A stretch of DNA of 64,000 bases from Bacillota bacterium (GCA_009711705.1 VENG01000001.1:203889-267888), one strand, 5' to 3'. Counted from the first letter of the stretch, positions 1 through 9,663 are shown. Program-made: numbers and translations. The notes: generated by a model from the letters alone, not told the origin.

Positions 1-59
1 CGCAAAATACAATCACCCCTTTTATTTGCCATTACCCTATATATTATTTAAGGTTACCG

Positions 60-2912
60 TTAAATGTGTCTCTTACTCCACATTTCCAGGTTTCTCTTGA
101 TGTCATTTGTATCTTTAATTGAAGTCCAGCGCGGGGTTGGTTCCGGGTCTTGAAGCCAGTTTGCTATTCTCTTTTTAATTATTCCGGTATCCCCCCGGAT
201 ATGAGTCTTTATAGGCAGGGAGTTTAAAAATACTTTTCCGTATCTTTTGGTTATGACTCTTCTGTCCATAATGATTACAGAGCCCTTATCTCGCCCTGTT
301 CTTATTAACCGCCCAAAACCTTGTTTTAGACGTATAACAGCCTGCGGCAGGGTGAAATGGCTGAAACCATTGAGCCCACTGCTGTCAAGTTCTTCCAATC
401 GAGCCTCTACTACCGGCATATTGGGAGGCCAAAAGGGCAGTTTTACGATTATTACGTTGCATAAGGCTGGGCCCGGAATATCCACTCCTTCCCAAAAGCT
501 TGATGCACCCAGCAGGACAGAACGAGAACTCTCCCTGAATTGTTCTATTAAATGAGTACGACTGCCGTCCAAGTTATGACCCAAGAGGCAAATATCGACT
601 TGCTCCATGGGGCCTTTCAGGCGGTTATAGGTTTCTCTAAGGGCATTGTGTGATGTGAATAATATCAATGTCCTGCCATCCATAGCCAGTATGTATTCTA
701 CAATACTTTCGGCCAACTGGTTGAAATACGTCTCCTCAGATACAGACCCGGGAATATCTATGTCCTTATCTACACAAAGGATGCATTGTTGATCATAATT
801 AAAGGGAGAAGGGACAACTTGGGTTAAGACTTTCTCGGCCGGCAACAGGTTAATACCGGTGCGTTCTATGAAATACTGGAAGCTTTCATTTGCGGTTAAG
901 GTTGCTGATGTAAGTACCAAACCCCTCTCATGTTTAAAGAGGCTTTTAAACAGCAGTTCACCTACCCTTACCGGGGCTGCCACCAGGTTAAAATCACTTT
1001 CTCCATTAATTTCAACCCAGTACACATGGTTTTCATCCCCGACGCCAATTATAAATTCCAAGTCATTTGTTATGTTATCGCCAGATATAATCAGTTCTTT
1101 TATGTTCCAGGCATGTTCCAACCACAATTCATCGGTTTCGCCGAACATTTCCAGCAAGATAAGTAAATCCTTCAAGCTTTGCATTACAGATTTAAGTATT
1201 GTAATTAAGTTTGCCCCTTCAGATTTGAGGAACTGGTGTATATCTTCATTCGGCCTCAGGCGAATAGCAGTCTTAAAAAAGCTTTCGTTACCTAAAGGTT
1301 TAAGGGATATGCCTATAGATTGGGCAAATTGGGTAACTTGCTGCCCGGCGTTTTGTCTCTCTTTTCTGATGTTATTTAAGTTTTCCTGCCACTGTTTGTC
1401 TTCACTGGGAGGTATTAATGCGGTTAGCTTGCCGGCGGTTTTATAAATTGATTGCAGCCACTGTCTTACCACTACACGAGATACTTGTTTGCCCAGGTGT
1501 GACGTTGCCGCATCTTCTAAATGGTGAGCCTCATCTATAATTAATGGACCGAATGAAGGTAATATCTTATGTTCAGAACGCAAGTCTGAGAATAAAAGAG
1601 AGTGGTTTGTAATAATGAGATCTGCATTTTCGGCTTTCATTCTTGCCCTGCCTACAAAACAGTGGCGGTGAAACCACCGGCAGTAGGAACTCTGGCAAAT
1701 TTCGGGGTCAGAGCATATTTGCAGCCAATATTCCTGCTCTTTTTTACTAAGGTTTAACTCACTTTTATCCCCCGTTTTGGTTTTTCCCAGCCAAACCAGT
1801 ATGCGGGCAAAAAAATGCGCTTCGTCCTCATTTAATTGCACTTCCCTGTCCATGACAGTTTCCCAACGTCGCAAGCAAAGGTAATTACTCCTTCCTTTGA
1901 CCAGTGCGGCAGAGAAATCGTTCTCCAGGGTACTTTTTAGAATAGGAATATCCTTAGTCCAAAGTTGTTCTTGCAGGTTTATAGTTTGAGTTGCAATAAG
2001 GGTCCGCTGGCGGTTGGCAATGGCCCACTCTAAAGAAGGAATTAAATAAGCAAGTGATTTACCTGTTCCTGTACCAGCTTCCATTAAGAGGCACTTATTT
2101 TCGTTGAGTGAGTCTGTAACCGCGTCAGCCATTTGTACTTGTTGAGGCCGTACTTCAAAGTAGCTTAATTGATCTTTAAGAGGGCCGGTAGCAGAAAATA
2201 AACTTTTTATATATTCCTTGTTTACCGGTATAATTTCTGTAATTTGGGAATGTCTCGGTTTTCTCCTTTTGACTGTATCCGGTAACGGGTAACTAATTTT
2301 AAGGCCTTCGCCCGTTAGCGTACGCATTTTATCTTTAATAATAGAAGCAGTATAAGCAATCCAGGCTGAATCTGCCTGCTTGAGAAAGTTGTTTACACGT
2401 GCCAGGTAGGCCAGACTTAAATTTTGCACTTTATGCATTAGAGCAAAGGACAGCTGAGCGGTTGCCTGGGCATCGGAAAGGGCTCTGTGCCGGTGGGACA
2501 GCTCTATGTTTAAAGAAACACAAAGATCATGCAGGCGGTGCCGGGGGGAATCGGGGCAAATTATTCTAGCCAGCTCCAATGTATCAAATTGTTTTGGGAT
2601 TTCTATGCCCAGATGCCATGCAAGAAAAGAAGCATCAAAAGAAACATTGTGCCCCACAAGGGGAAGATCTCCAATGAATTCAATGATGTCGGGGGCAATG
2701 TCACTTAAAAACGGACTTTCTTTAAACATATCATCCTGCAGGCCGGTAAGCCTTTTCACTTTTACAGGTAACAGAGTCCCCGGATTAACCAGAGATTCAA
2801 AGGTTTCTTTTATCTCACCTTGCTGTACCTTAACTAAACCTATTTCAATTATCTGGTCCTGGCGAGGTTCCAGCCCGGTAGTTTCCAGGTCACAAACACA
2901 AAAATCTTGCAT
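60..2912 (-). CDS. dinG: DinG-type helicase with N-terminal 3'-5' exonuclease domain
   Basis: The 950-residue protein joins two enzymes. Residues 1 to about 170 form a DnaQ/epsilon-like DEDD exonuclease, with the first acidic pair in FCVCDLETTG (D8, E10). The rest is an XPD/DinG superfamily-2 helicase with Walker A (EAGTGTGKS), a DEAH box (IIDEAHH) and a C-terminal helicase motif ending GFGRLIRT. A Cys cluster (CxxSSYCRWFHRHC region) lies between the motifs, where XPD/DinG proteins carry an iron-sulfur domain. This exonuclease-DinG fusion is the usual Firmicutes form and length. It probably acts in DNA repair or processing. It is divergent from the next gene and apparently monocistronic. The family call is firm; the biological substrate is not known from sequence. 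Confidence 0.93.
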   Translation of the reverse strand: MQDFCVCDLETTGLEPRQDQIIEIGLVKVQQGEIKETFESLVNPGTLLPVKVKRLTGLQDDMFKESPFLSDIAPDIIEFIGDLPLVGHNVSFDASFLAWHLGIEIPKQFDTLELARIICPDSPRHRLHDLCVSLNIELSHRHRALSDAQATAQLSFALMHKVQNLSLAYLARVNNFLKQADSAWIAYTASIIKDKMRTLTGEGLKISYPLPDTVKRRKPRHSQITEIIPVNKEYIKSLFSATGPLKDQLSYFEVRPQQVQMADAVTDSLNENKCLLMEAGTGTGKSLAYLIPSLEWAIANRQRTLIATQTINLQEQLWTKDIPILKSTLENDFSAALVKGRSNYLCLRRWETVMDREVQLNEDEAHFFARILVWLGKTKTGDKSELNLSKKEQEYWLQICSDPEICQSSYCRWFHRHCFVGRARMKAENADLIITNHSLLFSDLRSEHKILPSFGPLIIDEAHHLEDAATSHLGKQVSRVVVRQWLQSIYKTAGKLTALIPPSEDKQWQENLNNIRKERQNAGQQVTQFAQSIGISLKPLGNESFFKTAIRLRPNEDIHQFLKSEGANLITILKSVMQSLKDLLILLEMFGETDELWLEHAWNIKELIISGDNITNDLEFIIGVGDENHVYWVEINGESDFNLVAAPVRVGELLFKSLFKHERGLVLTSATLTANESFQYFIERTGINLLPAEKVLTQVVPSPFNYDQQCILCVDKDIDIPGSVSEETYFNQLAESIVEYILAMDGRTLILFTSHNALRETYNRLKGPMEQVDICLLGHNLDGSRTHLIEQFRESSRSVLLGASSFWEGVDIPGPALCNVIIVKLPFWPPNMPVVEARLEELDSSGLNGFSHFTLPQAVIRLKQGFGRLIRTGRDKGSVIIMDRRVITKRYGKVFLNSLPIKTHIRGDTGIIKKRIANWLQDPEPTPRWTSIKDTNDIKRNLEMWSKRHI

Positions 2913-2989
2913 ATAATCACGCCCTTGGCTGGTATGCCTGTGTTAAAATTATATGATATAATTCGCCTTAATAAAAATAATTCCTTCCA

Positions 2990-3784
2990 ATGACGGGATT
3001 TGTGATTGAAGGGGGACTCAATTTGGAACCGGCACAGCTTGAGGAAGCTTTAGATTTTGTGGAGCACACTTTGGGGTCAGGTTGGCTGAAAGATAGTGTA
3101 GACCAAATGAAAGATTTTGACCCGGAAAGGACCACCTCGGGGAGATACGTGGATTTTCGGCAGTCAGGGGTCTCTCCTGTGGCCATAATGTGGTATATTT
3201 GCCGCGAGCAGACGGCCCTTTACCAGCTTACCGGACAATTGACACCTTCTGCTGAGGCGTTGTTGCTGGTTAGGCTGGTTGATGACATAAAGATTCTTGA
3301 ACGCATTGCCGGCTTTGACCGGCTGCTGGCATCCTTGAAAGATGCTTCCATTTGTGCTCGGGTGGCTTATGAAATATACATAGCTTCTGGTTTTGTACGA
3401 TTGGGGCATCATATTTCTTTTGCTGAAAATATAGGTGATTTTAACCTAACGAAACAGGAATCTATAGTTAAAACCTGTAAGTTTACCCAGCCCGGTGATG
3501 AAGAGAAAGATTCGGATGCTGTTTGGGATGATAATGGGGAGTGGCCGGCTTTTTATTATTTTGATTACACCGTGAAAGCAGGGGAATCCCCGGATGAGAT
3601 TCTTGAGGCCAAGACCCAGTCATTTGAGAAAAAGCCGGTGCGTGGTGCTGCTGGCAACATTGTTTGCACCACCACGGTTATCAGCCGTGATAGCAAAGGG
3701 TTTTATCTACTGGAAAAATCCCTACCTCTCCGTGGTGGGATTGAAGAACCAGAGATTTATTTACCGGATACGATAAGAAGGTAG
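2990..3784 (+). CDS. conserved hypothetical protein, ~253-264 aa
   Basis: I do not recognise a named family. The protein is soluble, acidic and without signal peptide or membrane segment. The N-terminal half looks helical and the C-terminal part is predicted beta-rich, ending PEIYLPDTIRR. The ATG at 2990 has no clear ribosome site. A TTG at 3023, preceded at normal spacing by GAAGGGGGA, is a better start and gives 253 residues. It is divergent from dinG, with an AT-rich gap of about 80 bases that could hold both promoters. Codon use resembles that of the neighbours, so it is probably real. Confidence 0.6.
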   Translation: MTGFVIEGGLNLEPAQLEEALDFVEHTLGSGWLKDSVDQMKDFDPERTTSGRYVDFRQSGVSPVAIMWYICREQTALYQLTGQLTPSAEALLLVRLVDDIKILERIAGFDRLLASLKDASICARVAYEIYIASGFVRLGHHISFAENIGDFNLTKQESIVKTCKFTQPGDEEKDSDAVWDDNGEWPAFYYFDYTVKAGESPDEILEAKTQSFEKKPVRGAAGNIVCTTTVISRDSKGFYLLEKSLPLRGGIEEPEIYLPDTIRR

Positions 3785-3799
3785 TCTAGAGAGGGTAAA

Positions 3800-4780
3800 G
3801 ACTAAGAGATTTTGGGTATTCCTTTGGGGTATTCTTTGACAGGATTACAGGATTACAGGATAAAGATTTAATATTTAAAGATTTTAGGGCATTTCTTAGG
3901 GGTCTTTTATTTTTCGACGGGATTAATGGGATTGGGTCTTAAAAAGCGGTGGTAAATACCATTCTCCCGTATCCCGCAGCTTAATTTGATAGGTCAATGA
4001 CGAAATTTTTTAAAATCCCAAAAATCCCGTTAATCCCGTCAAAACTCACATGAAACATATACACAAACTAGAATGAAAATTTATTTTTGTGAAAAAAACA
4101 GCAAAGATACAAGATTGTCATTCTGAGTGCAGCGAAGAATCTGAGTATTTATGCGACTTTTAAGATTCTTCATTTCACTTCGTTTCATTCAGAATGACAT
4201 GAATCTGGACTTTTTCAGCAGTCCCGGACGAGTCCTCTTGCTTCCTTGCTTAAAAGTATTGTTTGGGTCTAGGCTTATGGGTCTTTTTTCTTTGACAGGA
4301 TTACAGGATTTGCAGGATGCTTTGGGGTCATTGCTTTTGGGTCTTTAAAAGCATTTTTAAATTGTTTGCTTTAGAACTTTGGACTTGTCCAAAGCTCTGT
4401 TTAGATGATAAAGACTTTCGATTGAGTTTTTTATTTTTAAAAAATCCTGTTGATCCTGTTAATCCTGTCTAAAAAAATTGTTTGCCTCAAAGCCCCACAT
4501 GCAAAGCCTTTTATCCCGCTTATCCCATTGATCTCGTCAAAACTCACATTAACCATATACACAAACTAGAATGAAAATTTATTTTCGTAAAAAAAACAGA
4601 CCCAAGAGTAATACATGCATCAAGAATTTAAGTCATTCCGGCGGGAAAATATGTATCATTCCTCAGCCTTGCCGTTAGTCTTTTAAAAATTCAAGCGATC
4701 CTATAATCCTGGCAAAAAAAAATAAACCCCAAAGGAATGTCTGCATTAATTTCAACGCATTCCCTCTGAGGCCTTTACTA
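3800..4780. repeat. Non-coding block of interspersed 9-bp-periodic repeats and nested inverted repeats
   Basis: This ~1-kb stretch holds no convincing gene. It contains arrays built on ACAGGATTA/ACAGGATTT units and their complements at about 3838-3862, 3916-3936, 4014-4040, 4294-4318, 4443-4470 and 4510-4538. Left arms read GACAGGATTA or GACGGGATTA and right arms read TAATCCTGTC or TAATCCCGTC, so arms pair as inverted repeats. A tail of about 60 bp beginning GTCAAAACTCACAT occurs at 4038-4101 and again at 4536-4599, always directly after a right arm. A third, inverted copy of the tail is at 62966-63017. The pattern suggests insertion and nesting of a small non-coding element. Confidence 0.85.
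4117..4198. repeat. Imperfect inverted repeat with GTCATTCTGA termini
   Basis: The left arm GTCATTCTGAGTGCAGCG followed by AAGAATCT (4117-4142) faces a right arm (about 4172-4198) whose complement also starts GTCATTCTGA and ends AAGAATCTT. The arms differ in their middle part. It lies inside the larger repeat block and looks like a separate small palindromic element inserted there. No gene product is expected. Confidence 0.6.
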
Positions 4781-4790
4781 GACAGTATTA

Positions 4791-5039
4791 TTAATCCTCG
4801 CATTCGCACTTGTGCTCCGTAAGAACCGGTCTTATTTTTAGCGCCGCTTTTTCTCCCCAGTTCTCTTCACCAGGGAATAAAATCCGAAGCGCCATTCCTA
4901 TGCCGTATACCTGTCCATGCATAAAAGATTTGTATTCCGCAGCATCGTTTTCAGGTAGATTCTTTATCTTTTCCAGGGCCAGGTCCACGTAATCCACCAA
5001 GTAAGCAGCTCTTTCTGCCAGTTCATTGTCCTTACCCAA
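4791..5039 (-). CDS. small hypothetical protein, 82 aa
   Basis: This short acidic, mostly helical protein starts MGKDNELAERAAYLVDYVD and ends in a Cys-containing tail (HKCECED). No family is recognised. It follows meaB by 36 bases on the same strand, with a GGAGAAAT-type ribosome site, and is likely co-transcribed with it. The C-terminal CxC could bind a metal, but that is only a guess. Confidence 0.6.
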   Translation of the reverse strand: MGKDNELAERAAYLVDYVDLALEKIKNLPENDAAEYKSFMHGQVYGIGMALRILFPGEENWGEKAALKIRPVLTEHKCECED

Positions 5040-5075
5040 TTTATTTCTCCTTCCTACTTACTTTGATTTACGGAC

Positions 5076-6086
5076 CTATTTTAAACCAGGGTTTGTAAGT
5101 TCATTCCAATCAAAATTAGTGGTGACAAATTCCAGAATTGAACTTGCTGCTTCGTAAGGATCCATATCCATGTTCGCAACCTTTTCCAGCATTTCACTAA
5201 CCTTGCCGGGGTAATTTGTATGCTCTCTAACCAGCTGGTGCCAGCGGTAATCTACAACTTCCAATGTCTCTGACTTTGCCCTTTCGCGGCGCTGGGCTTC
5301 TAACAAGCCATTATCCTTAAGGTACTGGTAATGTTCAATAACTTTGTCCAATAATTCGCTTAAACCGATGTTCTTTGCCGAGGAAGCCTGAATCACCGGT
5401 GGTCTCCAATCCTTTTGGTTACCCTGTTGGTCCAACATAATATCAACATCGGTTGCTATTCTATTTGCCCCAGGCAGGTCGCACTTATGAACGGCAAAAA
5501 CATCGGCAATCTCCATAATACCGGCCTTCAAGGTTTGAATGGCGTCTCCTGCTCCCGGAGTGAGTACAACCATAACTGTATTGGCTACGTGCATTATGTC
5601 CAGTTCAGCCTGGCCTACTCCAACTGTTTCAATAATTACCCAGTCCATACCAAAGGCATCCATGGCTTTAACAGCCTCTTTTGAGGTCTTGGCTAATCCC
5701 CCTAGACTGCCGCGAGTACCCATACTGCGAATAAATACTCCCTTGTCCATGGACAGTTCACCCATGCGGATCCTGTCTCCCAGAAGTGCCCCTCCTGAAA
5801 AAGGACTACTTGGATCTACTGCTACAATACCGACGGTTTCTCCTCTTTGTCTGATTAACTTTGCCAATTGGTCAACTAATGAACTCTTGCCGGCACCGGG
5901 GGAACCTGTAACTCCTAATATCTTAGCCCTTCCGGTCAAATGAAATAGTTTCTTTAAAACTTCTTCCCGGTCAGGGGCTTCATTTTCCAGTTTTGAGATA
6001 AGACGGGCCAATGCCCGCTGCTCACCTGACTTAAATCTATCGATTAGGTCTTGCAAGTCGTTCACCTCCAGATGATGTTTAAACAA
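5076..6086 (-). CDS. meaB: MeaB/ArgK-family GTPase (methylmalonyl-CoA mutase chaperone)
   Basis: The 336-residue protein matches the G3E-type GTPase MeaB in length and motifs. It has Walker A GSPGAGKSS at about residues 61-69, the VDPSSPFSGGALLGDR switch region, ETVGVGQ, and a base-recognition segment around HKCD. MeaB guards adenosylcobalamin-dependent methylmalonyl-CoA mutase, loading cofactor and releasing inactivated cofactor. No mutase gene is in this window, so the partner must lie elsewhere. Related IcmF/HypB-like GTPases are excluded by length and by lack of a fused mutase domain. Confidence 0.93.
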   Translation of the reverse strand: MFKHHLEVNDLQDLIDRFKSGEQRALARLISKLENEAPDREEVLKKLFHLTGRAKILGVTGSPGAGKSSLVDQLAKLIRQRGETVGIVAVDPSSPFSGGALLGDRIRMGELSMDKGVFIRSMGTRGSLGGLAKTSKEAVKAMDAFGMDWVIIETVGVGQAELDIMHVANTVMVVLTPGAGDAIQTLKAGIMEIADVFAVHKCDLPGANRIATDVDIMLDQQGNQKDWRPPVIQASSAKNIGLSELLDKVIEHYQYLKDNGLLEAQRRERAKSETLEVVDYRWHQLVREHTNYPGKVSEMLEKVANMDMDPYEAASSILEFVTTNFDWNELTNPGLK

Positions 6087-6158
6087 TTAGAATATTTAAT
6101 ATAAACTTCGCCGTCAGCGGTAAAAATCCTGTTGGTAAGTGGTCGTTTTTACATTTAA

Positions 6159-6183
6159 AAGGCCTACCTGTAAGGTAGGCCTT
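6159..6183 (-). terminator. intrinsic terminator after trxB
   Basis: There is a 10-bp perfect stem AAGGCCTACC / GGTAGGCCTT with a 5-nt loop. On the minus strand it is followed by a T-rich stretch. It sits between the 3' end of trxB and the start of meaB. Confidence 0.8.
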
Positions 6184-6343
6184 AAACTTTCCCTGTAACC
6201 CGATGCATATGCCCACTTGTATAGTAAATATGGCCGTTAAGCAATTAAGCATTCCTTAATACCGGTAAAGGTTATAAGATACCAATAATAAAAGTAAAAA
6301 ACCTAATCTCCTCTCCCTTTCTCTGCTGTATCTATAGATACAG

Positions 6344-7273
6344 CTACTTTTTTGCGGCATTATCCTCCAGGTACTTTTCTGCTGCGAAGGCTGCAATTGC
6401 ACCATCGGCAACTGCGGTTACTACTTGCCTGAGAAGCTTTTGCCTTACGTCTCCGGCAGCGAAAAGGCCCGGTTGTGAAGTTTTCATTTCATCATCTGTT
6501 ACAATATAACCCTTGGGATCCAGCTCGGCCATGTCGGCCACAAGTTCGGAACTAGGCTTGGTTCCTACATAAATAAAAATACCGTCAACGTGTAATTCTC
6601 TGGTGGAATTGTCCTGGGTATCACGCAGCATAATGTTTTCTACGGTAGAGGAGCCTTTTATTTCATCTACAATACTATTCCATTCTATTTTTATTTTAGA
6701 GTTTTGCAAAGCTTTTGACTGGATCACTTTAGTAGCCCGCAATTCATCCCGGCGGTGAATTATGTACACTTTTTCGGCAAATTTAGTTAAGAAGAGTGCT
6801 TCCTCAACGGCAGCATCTCCGCCTCCCACCACGGCAACAGTTTTATCCTTAAAAAATGCACCGTCGCAGGTGGCGCAGTAAGAAACACCTTTGCCGTGAA
6901 ATTCTTTTTCACCTTTTACATTCAGCCACCGGGGAGAGGCACCGGAAGCAAGAATAACGGTTTTTGAAGATATAGTATCTTCGTCAGTTTTGATTTCAAA
7001 TTCTTTGCCTGTGGATTTAATGCACTCCACGCCGGTGTTATCAATTTGTAATCCAAAACGAACTGCCTGTTCCTGCATCCGCATTGTTAATTCCGGTCCG
7101 CCGATACCTTCGGCAAACCCAGGATAGTTTTCTATAATTTCGGTATTCGCCATCAACCCACCGGGCATTCCCTGTTCCAATAGAGTAACCTTAAGGGCTG
7201 CCCTTGACGCATATATACCCGCTGCAAGGCCGGCCGGGCCACCACCGATGATTACAATGTCTTGCTTTTCCAA
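6344..7273 (-). CDS. trxB: thioredoxin reductase
   Basis: This FAD/NAD(P)H flavoprotein reduces thioredoxin. It has the N-terminal FAD motif IIGGGPAGLAAG, the redox pair CATC (C133 and C136 from the chosen start), the NAD(P)H motif VGGGDAA and the C-terminal FAD motif GLFAAGDVR. The start is set at the TTG at 7273, which has a strong GAAAGGAG site upstream. An upstream ATG at 7300 would add nine residues without a ribosome site. Length (309 aa) is normal for TrxB. A terminator follows. A ferredoxin- or NADH-dependent variant cannot be excluded. Confidence 0.93.
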   Translation of the reverse strand: MEKQDIVIIGGGPAGLAAGIYASRAALKVTLLEQGMPGGLMANTEIIENYPGFAEGIGGPELTMRMQEQAVRFGLQIDNTGVECIKSTGKEFEIKTDEDTISSKTVILASGASPRWLNVKGEKEFHGKGVSYCATCDGAFFKDKTVAVVGGGDAAVEEALFLTKFAEKVYIIHRRDELRATKVIQSKALQNSKIKIEWNSIVDEIKGSSTVENIMLRDTQDNSTRELHVDGIFIYVGTKPSSELVADMAELDPKGYIVTDDEMKTSQPGLFAAGDVRQKLLRQVVTAVADGAIAAFAAEKYLEDNAAKK

Positions 7274-7390
7274 TAAATACACTCCTTTCAATAGCGGCAA
7301 TTATCAGTATATTTTAACTTGTTCAGAGTATAACCGTCAATACGTGAAAGGAAAAGTCGATTTAAGATTTTGAATTTGGAGGCGATTGAT

Positions 7391-7774
7391 TTGCCCGGGC
7401 TGAAGGATGGTTTGATTGGGCGTCGTATAAAGGATGCAAGGCTTAAACTGGGCCTTACCCAAGAGCGCCTGGCTGCGAGGGCAAATTTACATTACAGTTA
7501 TGTAGGCCAGGTGGAAAGGGGTAACAAGATTCCTTCTCTTAAGACCTTAAGTAAGATTTCCAGGGCGTTAAATTTAAAAGTAGAGGATTTAATAGGAGAA
7601 AGTGAAAATGAAAGCCAGAGTAACATTTCCTCTCGGGATTTGTTAACTCAAGAGTTGCTGCTGTTAGTGCGGGAGTGTTCTGCAAGTGAGCTGAAACTAT
7701 ATATTCTACTGATCAGTCAAATCAAAGATTACATGGGAAAATTAGAATACTATGCCAGTAAGCAAAAAGAGTAA
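7391..7774 (+). CDS. XRE-family transcriptional regulator
   Basis: A helix-turn-helix of the Cro/C1 type lies near the N-terminus (RIKDARLKLGLTQERLA ... YVGQVERGNKIPS). A helical C-terminal part of about 55 residues probably dimerises. The TTG at 7391 is preferred because TGGAGG stands 8 bases upstream; a TTG at 7370 would extend the protein by seven residues. It is divergent from trxB and may act on the shared intergenic region. Its ligand is unknown. SinR/PlcR-like regulators have similar N-termini. Confidence 0.85.
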   Translation: MPGLKDGLIGRRIKDARLKLGLTQERLAARANLHYSYVGQVERGNKIPSLKTLSKISRALNLKVEDLIGESENESQSNISSRDLLTQELLLLVRECSASELKLYILLISQIKDYMGKLEYYASKQKE

Positions 7775-7783
7775 TTTGATTGA

Positions 7784-7822
7784 AAGAGGATGGCGAGACA
7801 TCAGCCCGCCATCCTCTTTTTC
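7784..7822 (+). terminator. intrinsic terminator of the XRE gene
   Basis: There is a 12-bp stem AAGAGGATGGCG / CGCCATCCTCTT followed by a T-run, 9 bases after the stop codon of the XRE regulator. Confidence 0.88.
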
Positions 7823-7986
7823 TTCCTTTATCTGATCTCAAAGACGCTACTCTATAATTTCCCTTTTCACTAAATACACCTACTGTTTTAAGCAATTTTT
7901 GGCTTCTTTAGGCTACCACCTCTTTTCTTTTTCTAACAAATATTATGCGGGAGATACCGCTATTTATTACTGGAATTTTATATCTA

Positions 7987-8820
7987 TTATTTTAGGATAG
8001 TCTCTTTTCTTAGCTCAACACATTCACATCTTTTTCTGGGCTCTGTTAAGGAAACGGTATCCAAGAGAATCTTCCCTATTTGCATTGCCTCTCCGTAATA
8101 TATTTCTTTTAGCTCGTCGTGCTTCCAATCTTCCACTATTCCCTCAGCATAATTGACCACCATGTCTAACCTGGCATAACATGCCCCTATTTCCCTGGCC
8201 AAGTATACCTCAGGGCACATGCTCTGCCCTACAATGTCTGCTCCCATGTTTTTTAGCATGGCAATCTCTGCCCTGCTCTCAAAGTGCCTGCCGTCGGTCA
8301 CTGCATAGATGCCGCGGTCAAAAACACGGGCATCAACAGGTTTATTCTCCTCTATGGCCTGAAGTAAAGATATTTTTATTTCTGAGCAGACCGGGTCGCG
8401 CATGATAAGCAGGTGTTGGCCTCCAAGGCCTACATCTTTACGCATGGTAAAATCTAAATAATCTGAGGGTACCAGCAGGTCTTTAGGTCTTAGCAGGTGA
8501 TTGATAGCACCCACGCCGCCCTCCACTATGATCTGGTGGACACCGGCCTGTTGTAGAACCCAGAACACCTGCTGGGATGCTAATCCCCTGGGAACCCCGT
8601 GGCGCCAGCCATGCATTTTCACCGTTAAAACGCTTTTTCCATCTATCGTAAAAAACTTAAATGGAGGGGTTTCACCGTAAGGAGTAGAAAAAACCATGTC
8701 ACTATCCTTAATTTCTAAATTAGCATAATCGTTATTTAAATCTTCAGGAAAGTTAAGCGAAAAAGTACTGGAACCGCCTATGATAGCAAAATTAGAATCA
8801 GGAATTAAATCTTTGCTCAT
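7987..8820 (-). CDS. MTAP-like nucleoside phosphorylase (methylthioadenosine/purine nucleoside)
   Basis: The 277-residue protein has the PNP/MTAP fold signature: an N-terminal phosphate-binding FAIIGGSS, the ribose/purine region VEGGVGAINHLL, and DMVVNYAEGI near the C-terminus. It also has DIVGQSMCPEVYLARE, typical of MTAP and MTIP phosphorylases. It likely cleaves methylthioadenosine or methylthioinosine with phosphate, salvaging methionine and purine. The start ATG has a TGAGGTGAAG site. Exact substrate preference cannot be read from sequence. Confidence 0.82.
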   Translation of the reverse strand: MSKDLIPDSNFAIIGGSSTFSLNFPEDLNNDYANLEIKDSDMVFSTPYGETPPFKFFTIDGKSVLTVKMHGWRHGVPRGLASQQVFWVLQQAGVHQIIVEGGVGAINHLLRPKDLLVPSDYLDFTMRKDVGLGGQHLLIMRDPVCSEIKISLLQAIEENKPVDARVFDRGIYAVTDGRHFESRAEIAMLKNMGADIVGQSMCPEVYLAREIGACYARLDMVVNYAEGIVEDWKHDELKEIYYGEAMQIGKILLDTVSLTEPRKRCECVELRKETILK

Positions 8821-8871
8821 TTACTTCACCTCAATATTTTAATCTAAGCTCACATTCCCACTTTAAAGACT

Positions 8872-9609
8872 TTAGCTGGATGCTATGTAAAAATGTCGGA
8901 GGCTGTTATCGTCCGGTGGGTTAAAAGTAAAGGCATCGTACACATCTAAAAATTTAAATCCTGATTGTTCCAAAAGGGGTATTATTTCTGCAGGAGAATA
9001 TGCCTTTTCTTGATGGCTTTCTTTAAACTTTTTATAATGACTTCCTTGTTTCATAAAGCCTATTACATCGATTTGCCAGATGGATTGGGAGTGGTCATAA
9101 AAACTTTCCCAAACTATGGTAAGTTCAGGTTCATCAATGCAGTTAGTTTCTCTTTTACTGCCTGAAAGCCATTTAACCGCATTCAAATCAAATATAAACA
9201 TTCCTCCGGGAACCAGGTTTTTATGTACACCTTGGAATACTTTTCTTAAGTCTTCCTGGGAAAGTAAATAATTAAGCCCGTCGTGAAAGCATGTAATGAG
9301 GTCAAACTTACGGGGCAAGTGAAGCACTCTCATATCCTGCTCGGCAAACTGGATATCAATACCTTGCGCATGGGCCTTTTCTCTGGCCAGGGTAATCATT
9401 TCCGGTGCTATATCAATTCCAGTGGTAAGGTATCCCCGCCGGGCAAAGGGAATGCTAGTATTTCCGGTGCCGCAGGCCAGGTCGGCAACGGAAACTGCCG
9501 AAGTATTAAATTTTTTCAATATTTGCTCCACGTAATCTATCCATCCCTCAAAATCTACACCCTGCACCAGGTAATCGTAAACCCCTGCTAACCCAGCGTA
9601 CTGACCCAA
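8872..9609 (-). CDS. class I SAM-dependent methyltransferase
   Basis: The Rossmann methyltransferase motif I is VADLACGTGNTSIPFA near residues 42-57, followed by GIDIAPEMI (motif II) and FDLITCFHDGLNY (motif IV region). Length of 245 residues is standard for the Methyltransf_25/11 type. The substrate is unknown. It sits between adk and the phosphorylase on the same strand; a SAM-metabolism link with the phosphorylase is possible but unproven. Confidence 0.85.
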   Translation of the reverse strand: MGQYAGLAGVYDYLVQGVDFEGWIDYVEQILKKFNTSAVSVADLACGTGNTSIPFARRGYLTTGIDIAPEMITLAREKAHAQGIDIQFAEQDMRVLHLPRKFDLITCFHDGLNYLLSQEDLRKVFQGVHKNLVPGGMFIFDLNAVKWLSGSKRETNCIDEPELTIVWESFYDHSQSIWQIDVIGFMKQGSHYKKFKESHQEKAYSPAEIIPLLEQSGFKFLDVYDAFTFNPPDDNSLRHFYIASS

Positions 9610-9663
9610 TACAAAATCCCCCCTTGTTTAACACTAGCTGCACTTGTAAGCTTTACGTCAAAT

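Noticed and set aside
3838..4599. CRISPR array
   Set aside because: Repeats are 8-9 bases with no regular spacers, occur in both orientations, and no cas genes are nearby.
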